Positions 11,608 through 24,062 of a stretch of 64,000 nucleotides of DNA are shown in pieces. The translations under genes were made by a program, and so were the position numbers. The number at the start of each line of letters is the position of its first letter. The stretch's first letter is position 1. The stretch comes from Pipra filicauda. Its lineage: Eukaryota; Chordata; Aves; Passeriformes; Pipridae. The notes under the pieces were generated by a model, which made no database searches, was not told the origin of the DNA, and saw only the letters and a program-made list of their open reading frames with translations. The stretch is from contig NW_024104554.1 of the NCBI RefSeq assembly GCF_003945595.2, forward strand, positions 5,006,709-5,070,708. The letters run 5' to 3'.

Positions 11608-14332
11608 CTATTCCCTAATTAGTTATAATTATTAAAAGAGGAGAGTGTTCCAGAAATTACTTATAATTTTTATTTTAATTATAATTACCCTTTTAGCATT
11701 ATTATAAGCAACTTTCAAAGGGCCTAAGGGAAAAAAAGTCAGGCTAAAGGAAAAGACTACTCTTCCACTTTTTAATTTCTTGTTAGACTTGTAAGCAAGT
11801 CATGGATAAAAAACACTGATGACAATGTTTTAGATTCCTGGTCTCTGCTTTCTTACAGATATTGTGTGGTTTATAGAAAGAACTTCTGGCATAAACTTAG
11901 AGATTTAGGCTCTAAGATGCAAATCAAGAAAGCAAATAAATTTTGGAGCCCATATGTTGAAATTAACTTTAAAATTGTTTGTTGTAGGTTTTTTGCTCAT
12001 TGTGAAGATCTAGACTTGAGATGCTGCACCTAAATAGTGGATACAGGTGATCCATTGTGTGCCTTGATCAGCTGTTTGTCCTCTATACTGTCTGTACAGT
12101 CCCCTTCAGTAAGAAGACCAAGGCAAGATGTACACATATTTTTCAGATTGCATATGTCTGGATCATATGGTGGCATAGAGCTGGGACATGGCCAGTGAAC
12201 ACAACTGGAATCTGTCTTAGAAGCTGTAACGCACCCCCATATCAAAGCATCAGTCATTCTCTTTAGCAATAGCTCTGAAGAGGCTGCTGCCTGCAGCCTG
12301 CTCCTGTTGCTAGTTTCTGCTCCTGAACTAGTTATCACCTTAGCTCTACCAGCCAAGGTTTTTTTTTCATTTGAAGTGGGCTAGATTTACTTAGACAATT
12401 TTTGTCATAGTTTTATTAGAATCACTGTTTTTTTAGTACAAGACTATCTACTGCAACCAGTACAGCTATTGCTAGAGAAGGATATGTAAGGAAATTTTTG
12501 GTCATTGCATAATGAGACTTACAATAGCTGACATATCATAGAGCATTGCATAAATCAGCTAACAGAGAATGCTAATAAAAGGAGCATATTGGAAATATTG
12601 TTACTTTCTTGGAGTTAAGTGCTGACAGGAAACCTTGAAATAGTCACCTCTGAAAAAAGGAGATTGATGGTGTAATACTTCCTTCAGAGTCTATATGTTC
12701 CTGTTGCCATTTGACTGTAGGCAACTGGACCACTCTCGTGTTTTAGAAAACACAGAGAAAGGCCTCAGAGGGAAGAGAGAAGTAATTTTCATAAACTATT
12801 TAGCTGTCTAAGGCCTTAACAGGAGAATGGCAGTCCTGAGTCATTAATCTCTTCTTATCTTAATTGGTTTCAAACCCACAGCATGCATTTCAGTGAACCC
12901 TGATGAGGCCACAGAGTACCTGAGCCTGAGAGTCATCTTCCCCTCACCTGGGGAAAGTTGGGTAATCATGGAGGGAGCTCAGTATTACTTATAAGAGAAT
13001 TTTCCTTTAATGTTTTCAGTCAAAGTTTGATTTCTGTACTAGATTTATCTCATAAATTTTAGAGTTAATAGGTTAATGTAGCTGTGCATAAATGTAAATG
13101 TTCTCTAAATGTTACTGAGATATTAGTTTTTTAAACAGTAAGAACTACATGGAAAGTATCTGTCATGTAATAAAAGTTCCATTTATTTCTATCTATGTTT
13201 CTATCTAATTTTATTGGCTATTCTGCTGCTCCTGAATTGAGATGAACGCCATCTGTGCTCCACTTATTATTTATAGGCTTTTATTATAATCCTTCTTTTT
13301 TCTTTTATCTTGGCTATATTCACAGCTAAATTCTTTAAAATGTCTCTTCATGTGAAAGATTACATAATAAAAACAAAAATATATTTTTGTGATGAAAATT
13401 AGTTTATATTTTACCTTCAATGGGATTTTTATATCCATATTTTTTAATATGGTACAATTGGCTTTTTTAAAATTTTTTTTCTCTCTTCTTTTCTTCTAGT
13501 ATATACGACAGTTCCATATGTGTTAATCATAATTCTAGAAATATCAATGCACTGAATTTGCACAAGCTTTGGCTACTTGCAATGCACTGGGACATTAAAT
13601 TTAAATCCTGGCCTGATACAACTCTGGAATTCCTAACAACTAACCGATCTAAATCCAGTCATAGCAAGCCTTGCAGTAAAGGGAAGTTGTAAGGATTCAG
13701 GATCGTTTACAATCCTGATGTGTACTATTGTGTTCTGATGTGTACTATGGTGCAAGGGCTGAAATTGTTTAAGAAGTGGGAACTGGAACCCAGAAGGGGA
13801 ATAACCCTGCACTGATGAGCTAAGTAGGGCCACAGTGAGAATTTGGAAACACGCTGGCTAGGATGTCCTTTTAAACCAGATAATTTCCAACTGAATAACA
13901 CATAAAAATACTATGTGATCTACGTTACCTGCATTTTGGAAGGAGTGATGATGAGTTGTTAGTGGCTTCCTCTTTGAAATTGAAAGATCGGTTGTGATCA
14001 TATTGTAGTTTTGTATAAAATCCCTTAAATTTTTTAAGAGGTACCAAAAATAGTTTAGCTTTTCTTAATGTAATTCATGCATTCTAGCTGCAGTTCATGA
14101 TTTTACACAGTAACTGAAATATGAGATAATATGCATAAGAGCTGCAGTTGCTTTCTCACTTTTTGCAAACTCAAGCTATCTTTAGAAAGCAAAGAGATTA
14201 TGAACATAATAAATCTGAACATTGGTATTGGTTACATTAAATACAAGTGGAAACAAATTATTTAGGTATAATTATCAGTATATCAAAACTGTTTAGTCTC
14301 TATTTTGACATTCTTTGTTTATGTTTCACTAG
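11608..14332. other. AT-rich unique sequence
   Basis: No dispersed repeat is recognised. A slightly less AT-rich patch at about 12030-12360 has open frames on both strands (108 codons minus, 69 plus) without recognisable domains. A 20-bp tandem duplication is listed separately. Confidence 0.5.
13713..13752. repeat. 20-bp tandem duplication
   Basis: Two adjacent units share TCTGATGTGTACTAT with three differences in all (13713-13732 and 13733-13752). This is a local duplication only. Confidence 0.85.
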
Positions 14333-14482
14333 TCAGAAAAATCAAGTACCAAGGAATCCCCCAGGAGACCTCCAGGAAAACCCATTAAAAATACAAAAAT
14401 AGCAGATGAAAAACCAAGACCAAACTTTTATGGAAAAATCAAACCCAAACTTTTACGGAAAAAGCAAGAGGGCAAGTCCTGA
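14333..14482 (+). CDS. Possible 3' terminal coding exon, unidentified protein
   Basis: A pyrimidine-rich stretch ending TTTCACTAG (AG at 14331-14332) precedes 49 sense codons and a TGA at 14480-14482. The frame is closed immediately upstream by a TAG overlapping the acceptor, so any coding use requires splicing. The peptide is very basic and proline-rich. It starts SEKSSTKESPRRPPGK and ends KLLRKKQEGKS, with a short internal duplication (PNFYGKIK followed by PKLLRKKQ). An AATAAA hexamer lies at about 14553, consistent with a short 3' UTR. No family is recognised. Lysine-rich peptides also arise by chance from A-rich DNA, and the internal duplication could be a plain minisatellite, so this is a low-confidence call. 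Confidence 0.22.
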   Translation, partial: SEKSSTKESPRRPPGKPIKNTKIADEKPRPNFYGKIKPKLLRKKQEGKS

Positions 14483-17097
14483 GAGGACTTCACATCCATC
14501 ATTTGCTAAAGATAACCCAAGATAACATATAGGTTATACCTTAAGGCAATATAAATAAATTCTGAGATGAAGTGTTGTGGAATGAGTACTATTCAGTCTT
14601 TTCCGTCAGAACTACTCTCTATCTTATACAAATATCCAATATTTGGGATGGCAGGATAAGGGAGAACTGTGAATTTTCTTTAGGATAATGTTAACTGCAG
14701 TTTAATGAACCTGTAAAGGAAATAGTATTTAGATGCATGGATAATGTCTTCTAATGCTAAGATTTTAACTAGAAATAACATATATAACCTCCTTTCTGTT
14801 GATATACATTAGTGGAAAAGATATACTTAGTACCACACTGTATGGCACAACTCCACACACCAGAAGTATCCAATACTATTACAAGGTAGAGAACAGAACC
14901 TGATTCTGAAGGACTTTTTTCAGTAAAATTTACTAAATACTTTGAAATCAGTTCTACTTGTTGTCGAGGAGGTTATTCAGAGAAAATTATTTGCTCAGTT
15001 CTAAGTAAAGAGATTGAAGCGAACTATTTTATTACACAGTATTTTTCAAATTATTTCATATTTTAAAATTGAAAGTTCAGAATAAAGAAACATACTGAGT
15101 TTTATTAAAGGATTTGAGGAGCCTGGAGTTTCAAAGGAAAAATTTTCATTACATTTGAGCATCAAGTGTCTTTGAAGTGAGTGAACCAAGAGAAGAAATT
15201 CAAGGAACAGAAGCGCAAGATGACAAATATGTGTTAGTAGAGATGCCTATTGATCAGGTAAAGTCAAGGCAGATATATTGCTCTGTGTAATGTGATCATG
15301 ATCTGGCCAGAGACCTTGGAATGGAACTCCTTGTTGCTTCTTCCTGAAGTAAGTTTTTAAAGTTGTTTTGCTAAAACATGAAGAAAATAAGCTAGATATT
15401 TTAAACTTACATCATGACTCCATGGTAAGAAAGATTAAATAAAAGGTTTAAGAAGTTTTTTCATGGTTATCGAGTCTCTACCAGAAGTATTTCTGTTTCC
15501 CCAACTTCTTTGTACTCTTAAAAAATAGTGGAATCAAACCAGGGGCACAGAGTCATGAGCTCATACAACTTTCTGTTTGGTTTGTTTGGTTTTTGCATGG
15601 TTATGTCACGGTAGAGATTACACAGAATGGTATATGCCAGACTGATGCTCGGAACCGATCCCAAGAGAATACCCAGGTTTTCTTGCACTTCCTTTCTGGC
15701 AGGGTTGGAATGTGTTGTGCTGATTTTTTGTGCCATGATGAACGGATGTATATACATTTTCTATGTGTATACATTTTTCTGAGCCCTATCACTAAAAAAA
15801 GCTGAACTGATTCTATCTATCCTGGCAAATCAGAAATTATATTGGTGATCGTTAAGAGCACACAATTTAAAAAAAATTTTAATAAACAGGAATATGTATA
15901 GTTCAAAAAGCCAATAGAGAAGACCACATATGAAAAATTTTGATTGCATCTACTGCTAGCTTATGATCATAAAATTTTCATTAAATCCTTTTATCATTAA
16001 ATTGATTTATTGTATGATTTTTTCTTATACTTATGGTTATTAATGGAGTTTCTATATGCATGAATATTTTTCCATCTTAATAATTTTTATAATAGATACA
16101 ATAAGCAAACAGTTTTTTAATAATTTTGTAGGACTATATCCATGTTGTTTAAAATATCTACAAAAGTAGCTATGTTGTGCTTTAAAGATCTCCTTGATGA
16201 TACTGTACTTGATAAGCTGCCCAAGTTTATAAGTCAGAAACAGAGCAGTAGATACTTTAAAAATAGGGGGAAAAAAGAGGAAAATGTACTAATCAGGATG
16301 CTGTAATATTTTACTTTATCTTACTTTTATTTAGAAGAGATTGAGATAAAAGATGGCTTTTATATTCCATTTTTTTTAAAAAAACCCATCTGATTAAATA
16401 TGCCAGTGTCTTTCAGTTTCAGTCCAGATGAGAGAGATTGCTGAAGGGCAATGAACTATCCTCATCTCTGAAATCTCTCACTCAATTCGTCTGTCAGGTC
16501 AAACCTATTTTGACAGTGAAATTCTTTATTTTTGTATATTAAAGGGAACTCAAAACTTGTGAAAGGTGCCAGACTGACAGTAGAGAAAGGTGAAGTCATC
16601 TGTTTATTCATGGAAGAGATACTGCTCATCAAGTGGCATCAGCACTAAAGATTTTACCAGAAAGTTCACACAGGCTTTAGCATTAAAGTACAATTGCTCC
16701 ATAGTTGACTGTGGGTCATAGATGCAAAAATCACAGTGAAGTCTAGAAGAAAGTTACCTACTACAACTAAGAACAGCACCAGCTTTATCACTTTTTATAG
16801 TTTAGTTTCCTAATTTAATGTTTTCTGTGTAGGAAGGTGCTTTCAGTCTGCTTACCTTTTCCATTTGACTACCCATGGTGTAAGGTCAGTCGAGATTATG
16901 TGTTGCCATTTCATATATATCTAGTTTGCCACTGGCTCTTTTTGAGATGATCTTTAATACAGTAATCTATTCCGAGATAATTGCAAGGCTAGGTAGCAGT
17001 ATATTACACTTGATGGTATAGTTGGAAAAGATGGAACATAAAAGGAGAGGGAGAATAAGAAAAAGGAAAGTATAGCAAGTTTATCATGTTGTAAAGC
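14483..17097. other. AT-rich unique sequence, no feature recognised
   Basis: Apart from an AATAAA at about 14553 that could serve the preceding candidate exon, only chance-sized frames and homopolymer runs are visible (for example a T/A junction tract near 16370-16384). Confidence 0.5.
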
Positions 17098-17110
17098 ATG
17101 GGATGGACAT

Positions 17111-17145
17111 CATGGCTAGGCTCTTCACGAACGAAGATTTGGGAG
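17111..17145 (-). mobile_element. 35-bp remnant of the same SINE/LINE tail with 13-bp TSD
   Basis: The insert carries only the terminal tail shared with the elements at 1791 and 10342 (CGAACGAAGATTTGGGA on the plus strand, then CATGG towards the 3' end). It is bounded by the perfect 13-bp repeat ATGGGATGGACAT at 17098-17110 and 17146-17158. The TCTTC.CGAACGAAGATTT spelling matches the SINE at 10342 better than the LINE at 1791, so it is probably an extremely 5'-truncated SINE insertion. Confidence 0.85.
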
Positions 17146-17158
17146 ATGGGATGGACAT

Positions 17159-20100
17159 ACACAAGATAGAAATGGAAGAAGAGCTGGGGACACTGGGAGG
17201 ATTCAGAGATGGAAACAAAAATATTAGACAGAGAGGGAAAAAATAGAAACAAGTGAAATAAAAAATAAAGAATGACTATGAGGGCACAATATTTATGTAA
17301 AATTGTGTTCACTTTTGGAGTATACTTGTTATACAAAATTATGATGCTCATTTTTTTTATTACAAGATAAACAGCTGTGGGACTCTATCAATATTTATCT
17401 TTGCTTGAAGAACAAATATGCATAAGATCAATCTTTCAGAAAATCTGTTTTGCATTGCTCGAATGTTACATTTTTACTTTTAATGATATTTTTCTTGGAA
17501 CGTATTAAGTTGAGTATTTTCCATATATTTATTTTACTAATTTAATTAATAAAATTCCTTTAATTTTCTCAAACTATTGTAGCATTCTTCTCAAACAAAG
17601 CCTTGTAGTTAGTTTTTATTTCTCTGCCTCTTATCCCTTTTTACTCAGTGTGTTTGTGTAAACCCTTTTTATCAAATCCAACACATTTGCATTTGTCTTT
17701 GAAAAGCAAAACTTCTGTATTTTTATAGATAAGAGTTTATTACTATATTCAAAGGGAAATTAAGCATTTGGACAGTGGATAAAACACTATTGCTTATTGT
17801 CCCCTGTTAGTAAAAATGCAGTTGTGATGATAGCATGTTAAGGATATGAACTCATTGTGGCCCAGCATATTTAACCTATGTGCCAGGAGAGGAGCAAGAA
17901 AGGACAATTTATTTTTTTTTAAAATCCTAAAAATTGCAGAAAATATGTTATTTGTGTTTTCATTGGTGAAGATTCTTGTTTAAACTCTGTAAATTTTGAA
18001 AAGATCAAAAATCAGCATTCTATTGTTTTGCTTCTTTAAAACAAGTATTTTCTCAATAACCTTACAAAATTAATGCTAGCCTTTAGTAGAATAAGGTTAT
18101 CATGCTTTTTGTAATTGTGATACTTTTGTTCCCTATGCTTGTTCAGATTCACTTTCATACATCAACAGTAATTTTGATTTGGTCAAATTATTTATAAGAG
18201 TTGAATGTCTTTGTGAATATGAAATTAGCATAATTCATTATTTTACTACTTTAATCCAGATCCTCCAGCTCTTACTTAAACGAAAACCTTGCTGAAGTGT
18301 ATACCTGTGCCTGAAGCAGAGTTTTGACTTAAATAAGGTCTTCAGATCAGATATTCTATTTAATAATACATATGTAAATACTTATTTTGTAGTTATTTTT
18401 ATTCCTAAATTAAAGAATTAGTATTCAATTATTTGCATATTACCACTACATATAAGTTAAAATTAGGGGAAAAAAGTTAAGATGAATCTAATGATAAAAG
18501 TTAGAACGAAACTAGTGTGAGGGAAATTTTAATGACTAGTATACAAACATCACAAGGAAGAGCTAATTTTATTTGACGTATGTAGGTTCTATCTGAGAGT
18601 ATGCGAGAAGTAGAAATTACAGCACATACCAACAGTACTGTGACTGAGGCTAGATTTCCTTGTTTTTTAGTTGTGGGTGTCTGCATATTGTAAATACAAG
18701 ATAGATTTTTCATGCAGAATGTAAAGCATTTTGCATTTGATTCTGAACATGAAACCATTTAATGTAGTTTTGATTAAGTGGTGGAATGGTGACTTGCATG
18801 GGGTTTCTTGTTTGATCCTGATGTGGCTGAAATTTCAAAGTACCATTTACTTAGGACATCTGTATTATTAAATGATGATAGGACTCCTGTAGGATTCAGT
18901 AATCAAATTTCTGTCATTATTGCAGTAGTAACTCATGAAATTGCAACATCATTGGATCATTTTCAACTGAAAATTGAAATCCATTTGACTTGTGTATACA
19001 AACATCACTTCTTCCTCCTTTTTAAGCAAAAATGGAAATGCAACAGAAACACACAAATTTTCTTGTGAATACTTATGGAAGCAATAGAAATAAATCTATT
19101 TATGTATATCCTTTTGTCTGAATATATTTATTTTCATTCTACCGTAAGTAGTCATTTGTCTTTTTCAAGCTTGACTTAGACTTTGCTCGTTTTTTTACAG
19201 TGTTGAAAGACAAAAGGCAGCTCTTAGGATTAATGTGATGAATTCCCTGGCAGAAATTTTTGGTTTTACTGAAACTAGTGTGTGCTTTATAACTGATTTT
19301 AGTAAGTTTAATAAAATCATACTATACAAATGTTTTATGAGATAAAGATTATTCTGAAAAGCATAGCTGCTATGTCAGAATTTCTTTGTCATTGAACCAT
19401 TTGTCTTCAAGTTACTTACGCTTAAAGGAATGCCTACACTGATTCTTTGTATACTTAAGTCAATGAATTGAAAAAAAGAAGCAGGTCTAATTTTAAAACA
19501 GCACTGTCACTGTTTTGACTATGGGAATATGAATATACCCGCAGCAGATGAATGTTGAGACTGAAGGAACTTGGGAAGGGCTAGTGCCACTTAATGCTGA
19601 GGCAATTTAATAGTTTACTCAATGATTTCAAAAAATAGGGTCAGGATTCACAAAGAAGATTTATGAACCTAATTACAGCATGTACTTTTAAAGCATGATA
19701 TTATTCAGTCACTTTTGTAATCTCAGCATAATCACTTAAGCTTCCTGTAAAAGGCATATGGAAAACAGGGAATCTCACAAAAGCATGAACTCCAGGTGTG
19801 AGTCATTTGAACTGATAAGCAAAAGATAGGTGTTACAGCTTCTGGCCCTTAGTTTGAATGGATTTAAATGCAGGTCTTATAACATTATCCTAAACCACTG
19901 AGCACTGGAAGAGTTTGTCATGAGTCTGTTTGGTTTGCTTTTGACTGAAATTATATTCACATTGTATGAGTAAGTAAATGGGACCTGACTACTCGACACC
20001 ATCATAGTCTTCTGTTTTGTGTCTCTTTCCCTGCAGACCACCATGCTACCACTACTTCTACAAGCTGAGCTCACTGAGATTACACTTCAGGCATGAGAAA

Positions 20101-21589
20101 AGGGAGAGCCACTTATGCTGTCTCCTGTTACTTGGATTCCAGTAAAACGCGAGTCTTGCTCTCAAACTTGAATCCAAAGGTAGAATTTGGCCCTCTGTAT
20201 TTGTGTGATGTAAGTGTGCCTATGCATGCCTAAATACAGATACAACCACACATATTTATAGCAAAAATTTGAGATATGATTCAGCATATCAAGACATGCA
20301 TTATTGGCACTTCAGTTTGTGTATTTCTGTAACTCTTAGAAAAAGTGTATGAATAGCATAGAAATAATTAAAAACCTTTAAAAAAATGTATAAGTAAGTT
20401 GAAAGAATTTGTGATTGCAGCAGTTGCATATGTGAAAGTAAATATTATTTATTTATGCATTTCCAATGTGTAGAATTCCAAGTGAAACCAATGTTGAAAA
20501 TGCTGATAATGGGATTTCATTTAAATATTCAGTGGATTCACTGCTGTACACTTTTTGGCATAGGTTGAAGTAGATACTGTCTCTGAGGAAAAGTTTTAAT
20601 TAAAAAAACCCCAGCTACTGTTTTCTGAACAGAAGTGTCCTGAGCAGCAGGCTAAAAGAAGTACTGTAAATTCAGGGTAAATATATGCATATTTAAATGC
20701 AAGCATAAATTCAGCTAGAAAACAATAGCACAGAAGGTGCTATCACATTTCCAGCACGGTAAAGCTAGACTATGGTTATGAGGATATACTTAGTACTGCC
20801 TTTGGGATACAGTTCTTTCTTACATTGTAGGCTCTGTATGGGGGTACAGACACATCTGGAATTTTACAGCTCCCAGCAAATGCGTCAGTATGAAAGCCTG
20901 CAAAAAATGCCTCTAGAAAGATTTTGAAAACTTCATATGATGATAAATATAATGTCATACTCATGAACAGTTATATGTAGAACAATAGGTAGGTTTAGCG
21001 GTAATATTTTATGTGAAAAACTGAACTATGAGAAAATGTGATGTGACTAAAAATCACAGTTTTCTAGTGGAGAGAGTGAGTTTCAATTGACCGTTTCTGT
21101 TTTTCAATCAGGAATTGGGTCATTTTGGATTCAAATCTTTCTATAACTCTATGAATTTTTCCAATAATTTGATTTTCCTTTTTCAATCAGAATATGAACT
21201 AAAAGTACTGAAACTAGTATTGAGACATAAAATGCTTTTCCTGCTTACATCTAGAAATCAGAAGCTAAAATAATAATAATACGTCAGGAGAACTGCTGTG
21301 TTTTTAGAGTGAGTTCTGTTTTTACAATAACTGTCTGAACTCAGGGATAGATTTTCTCATTTCACCTTGTATGAGTTAAGCAATGTTGATGGGAAGAGGT
21401 CCTTAATGAGAGTTTCTGTTGATGATTTATGAGCAATAATCAAAGATGGGTCATTTTTATAGTTGTACTATATTCATTATTAATTAAAATAAAGATATAA
21501 TAGCATCTCACTTTTAGCAGGTAATGAGCAAACATGACCTGGTAAAATAGGGAACTCTATTGAGTAAGACTATGTAGGACAGCTAACAT
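17159..21589. other. AT-rich unique sequence, no feature recognised
   Basis: This is a long interval with no recognised repeat family. Open frames (for example 18501-18758 minus and 18808-19068 plus) are 60-86 codons without motifs. It may hold conserved non-coding elements, which cannot be judged from one sequence. Confidence 0.5.
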
Positions 21590-21902
21590 ATATGTTACAC
21601 CCATCTCCAACAAGGCTTTCCCTGTTTGTTAGTGTGAGGTTGAGTATGTCACCATTACTTGTGGGAATATGTCAGGAATTTGTCCTCAGTCTTTCCAGGA
21701 ACTTCCTGGGCTGTTTGTGCTTCGCTGTGTTGCTTCTCCAGCAGATGTCAGGGTTGTTAAGAGCCAGTGCCTGTGCCTTTGAAGCTGCTTCAAGTTGCCT
21801 GCAGAAGGCTTCATTCACTTCCTCCTGTAGCAAACACCCACGATAGTGTCACCCTTACTAGTCTGCCCTTTTATCCTAACTCATAAGCTCTCAATTTGCT
21901 CA

Positions 21903-22319
21903 TCATCTGTCCCAAGGCATCACATAGAGGGCAATTCCACCACCACACTTTCCCAGTCTGTCTATCCTAAACAGTTTGCAGCCCTTCATGATAAAATTCC
22001 AGTCATGTGAGCTGTCCAACATTATCTCCAGAATTGCACTGAGATCAAAGCCCTGTGATTGCACACAGATCTCCAGTTCCTCCTGTTTGTTCCCCATGAG
22101 TGCACTGGTGTACACGCACCTTATAGAAGTATTTGATTGTGTCAATATTGCAGTAAGGGATGCCCCATAGTCCTTTCTTGTGGTTATGTCTTTGAGTGTT
22201 TGCACTTGCTGGAGGTATTGCCACTTAAACCTCAGTTTGCTACTTAGGTGGCTGCTATCGTTTTCCCCTTCACATACCTTGTGTCTGTCCAGCCTGGCTA
22301 TGTTCCTGTCCCCCTTCAA
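21903..22319 (-). pseudogene. CR1 ORF2 endonuclease N-terminus, decayed
   Basis: The frame contains MGNKQEELEICVQSQGFDL, which matches the typical opening of CR1 ORF2. It is followed by a segment with the SSHDW motif and then DRLGKCGGGIALYV, the conserved glycine-rich block of the CR1 apurinic/apyrimidinic endonuclease. The catalytic-region motif normally reading TETWW is degraded to LEIML: the glutamate remains, its neighbours are changed. The frame is open for 138 codons including sequence upstream of the ORF2 methionine, then stops. No RT follows. The protein would nick target DNA in an active element; this one cannot be functional. Confidence 0.75.
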
Positions 22320-22569
22320 ATCTAGTTTAAAGCTCTCTCAATGAGCTCTGCTAACTCCTGAGGTACGATCCTTTTTCCCCTTTGAGACAGGTGGAACTCA
22401 TTTGTTGCCATGAGAATCAGTATCATACAAACTGATAATACCACTCTCAAAGTCAGTTATTAATCTCCATGATTTTCCTGTTTCTTGCCCCATAATTCCC
22501 TGCAACTGGCAGGACAGAAGAGAACACAACTTATGCTCCAGATCCCAAGGCCCTGAGGTCCCTCTTAAT

Positions 22570-22640
22570 CACCTGCAACCTTCTTAGGACTTCATCAGTA
22601 CCCACTGGGAAAGCCAGTAGCAGGTAATAATGAGTGGACT
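22570..22640 (-). pseudogene. CR1 ORF1 esterase-like block remnant
   Basis: Minus-strand codons read HYYLLLAFPVGTDEVLRRLQ. This resembles the block around the GTND-type motif of the SGNH-hydrolase/esterase domain known in ORF1 of CR1-type LINEs. The expected asparagine of GTND is missing (GTDE), and stops and frameshifts surround it. It lies upstream of the ORF2 start on the same strand, as expected for CR1 gene order. Confidence 0.6.
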
Positions 22641-23070
22641 AATGAGCAAGCCCACTGCAGCCTGAGGATTTCTTTCAGCATTAGGGTTACCATTTGAAAC
22701 AAAGGATGGCACACTGCCATCCAGATGCCAACTTTGATTTTTCAGAACATTGAAACCCCATTCGACAGTACAATGACAGTTGGATTGGTAGCCCTCTTAA
22801 GCATCATCTCTACCTTTTCTTCCAATTTTTGTTTCTTCTCCTGATGCCTAAATTCTTTAATGGAAGCTTTCAGGTGCACGCAGTACATAGGTGCACACAA
22901 ATGTCCAGGGGTTCTAAAATTTTATAGTAAAAATCCATCCAATCCGAGAACTATCCACCCCAGGACCTCCCCCCATCTGCTCCCCTGGCATGCCTCTCTG
23001 GAATTTAGACTGAGTGCACCTGTGGATGAAAGTAATCAGACTCAAAATTGAACTGAATTATCCAAGGCAG

Positions 23071-23728
23071 TGTATCTTAGGGAGATGCTTTAGCAGGTGG
23101 TGGTTTGTAAACACTGCTTTCTCAGATACAGTTTACAATCTGTTCATTAGAGTCAGCACATCAAGCAGGTGCTCTTCATTTGCTTGGTTTGTCTGAAATT
23201 TTTTTCTGATAGTTGAACAACATGGTCATGAGAAAGTTCTCCTCAAGTGGTATTGTATACGCAATGAATGAAGCTGAAAATCTGCTTGCAGAGGTACAAG
23301 TTGTTAACAAGAAGCAAATTACCTCACTGGAGGTAATAGAAAACACACAGTCCAGCTTCTTGCGAGTATATCTTTAGTGTTTTATCCATAATAGTTTAGA
23401 TTTTTTTACTTGAAAGAGCTTACAGTGTTTCTTCAGAACATTTGTGTGGTTTTTCTTACTAACCCTAAACTTTTTATTTTGTACAGCCTTCCATAGGTCT
23501 GCTCCATACTCAACCGTATCTTTCACTATTCTTGTAAATAATTCTCATTTGTTTTGTGGCCCAAGACCTTTATTAAAAAGTGTGTTGGAAGTTCTCACTA
23601 TTTCAGTGAAAATTAGAATTACGAATAAAAATTTGGAATCTACAATTTTGAACATATATTATTTACACACCAGGCATGTCCATATGCTTTTATATGTATT
23701 TGTATTTATATGTGTATATATCTTTAGC
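23071..23728. other. Unassigned sequence between two CR1 copies
   Basis: The first part (to about 23220) may still be diverged CR1 ORF1. The rest is AT-rich with no recognisable feature. A 165-codon plus-strand frame (23444-23941) starts here and runs into the next CR1; it is a chance frame. Confidence 0.4.
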
Positions 23729-24062
23729 CTTGAGAAAAGGAGGCTGAGGGGAGACCTTATTACTCTCTACAACTACCTGAAAGGAGGTTGTAGCCAGGTT
23801 GGTGTTAGTCTCTTCTCCCAGGTAACAAGCGACAGGACAAGAGAAAATGGCCTCAAGTTCAACAGGAGAGGCTTAGATTGGATACTAGGAAATTTTTTTC
23901 ATGAAAAGAGTTGCACTGGAATGGACTGCCCAGGGAAGTAGTGTAGTTCAACATCTCAGGAAGTGTTCAAAAAAATGTGTGCTTATGGCATTGAGGTGGT
24001 AGTGCTTCGTTGATGTTTAATTATCTTTTAAGTCTTTTCCAACCTTAATTATTCTATGTTTC
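23729..24062 (+). mobile_element. CR1 LINE 3' end
   Basis: The copy begins GAAAAGGAGGCTGAGGGGAG and proceeds through ACTACCTGAAAGGAGGTTGT and the TGGACTGCCCAGGGAAGTAG motif. It ends near TCCAACCTTAATTATTCTATG, the CR1 3' terminus with its ATTCTATG end. It holds the last codons of ORF2 and the 3' UTR only. Divergence is moderate. Confidence 0.88.

Larger units (their letters stand above)
21590..23070 (-). mobile_element. CR1 LINE internal fragment spanning ORF1 end and ORF2 start
   Basis: On the minus strand this region carries decayed CR1 coding sequence in order: an ORF1 segment with an esterase-like block (about 22570-22640), a linker, an ORF2 start (Met at 22095-22097) and part of the apurinic endonuclease domain down to about 21903. 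Diverged sequence continues to about 21590. The CR1 3' end and reverse transcriptase are absent. Most CR1 copies are 5'-truncated 3' fragments, so a piece carrying the 5' half without the 3' end is unusual; later deletion or rearrangement is needed. The outer edges are approximate. Confidence 0.72.

Noticed and set aside
22560..22640. Esterase-like block as a host hydrolase exon
   Set aside because: It sits directly upstream of CR1 ORF2 on the same strand in CR1 gene order and is interrupted by stops.
23444..23941. 165-codon plus frame
   Set aside because: It crosses from unique AT-rich DNA into a CR1 3' end, so it is a composite chance frame.
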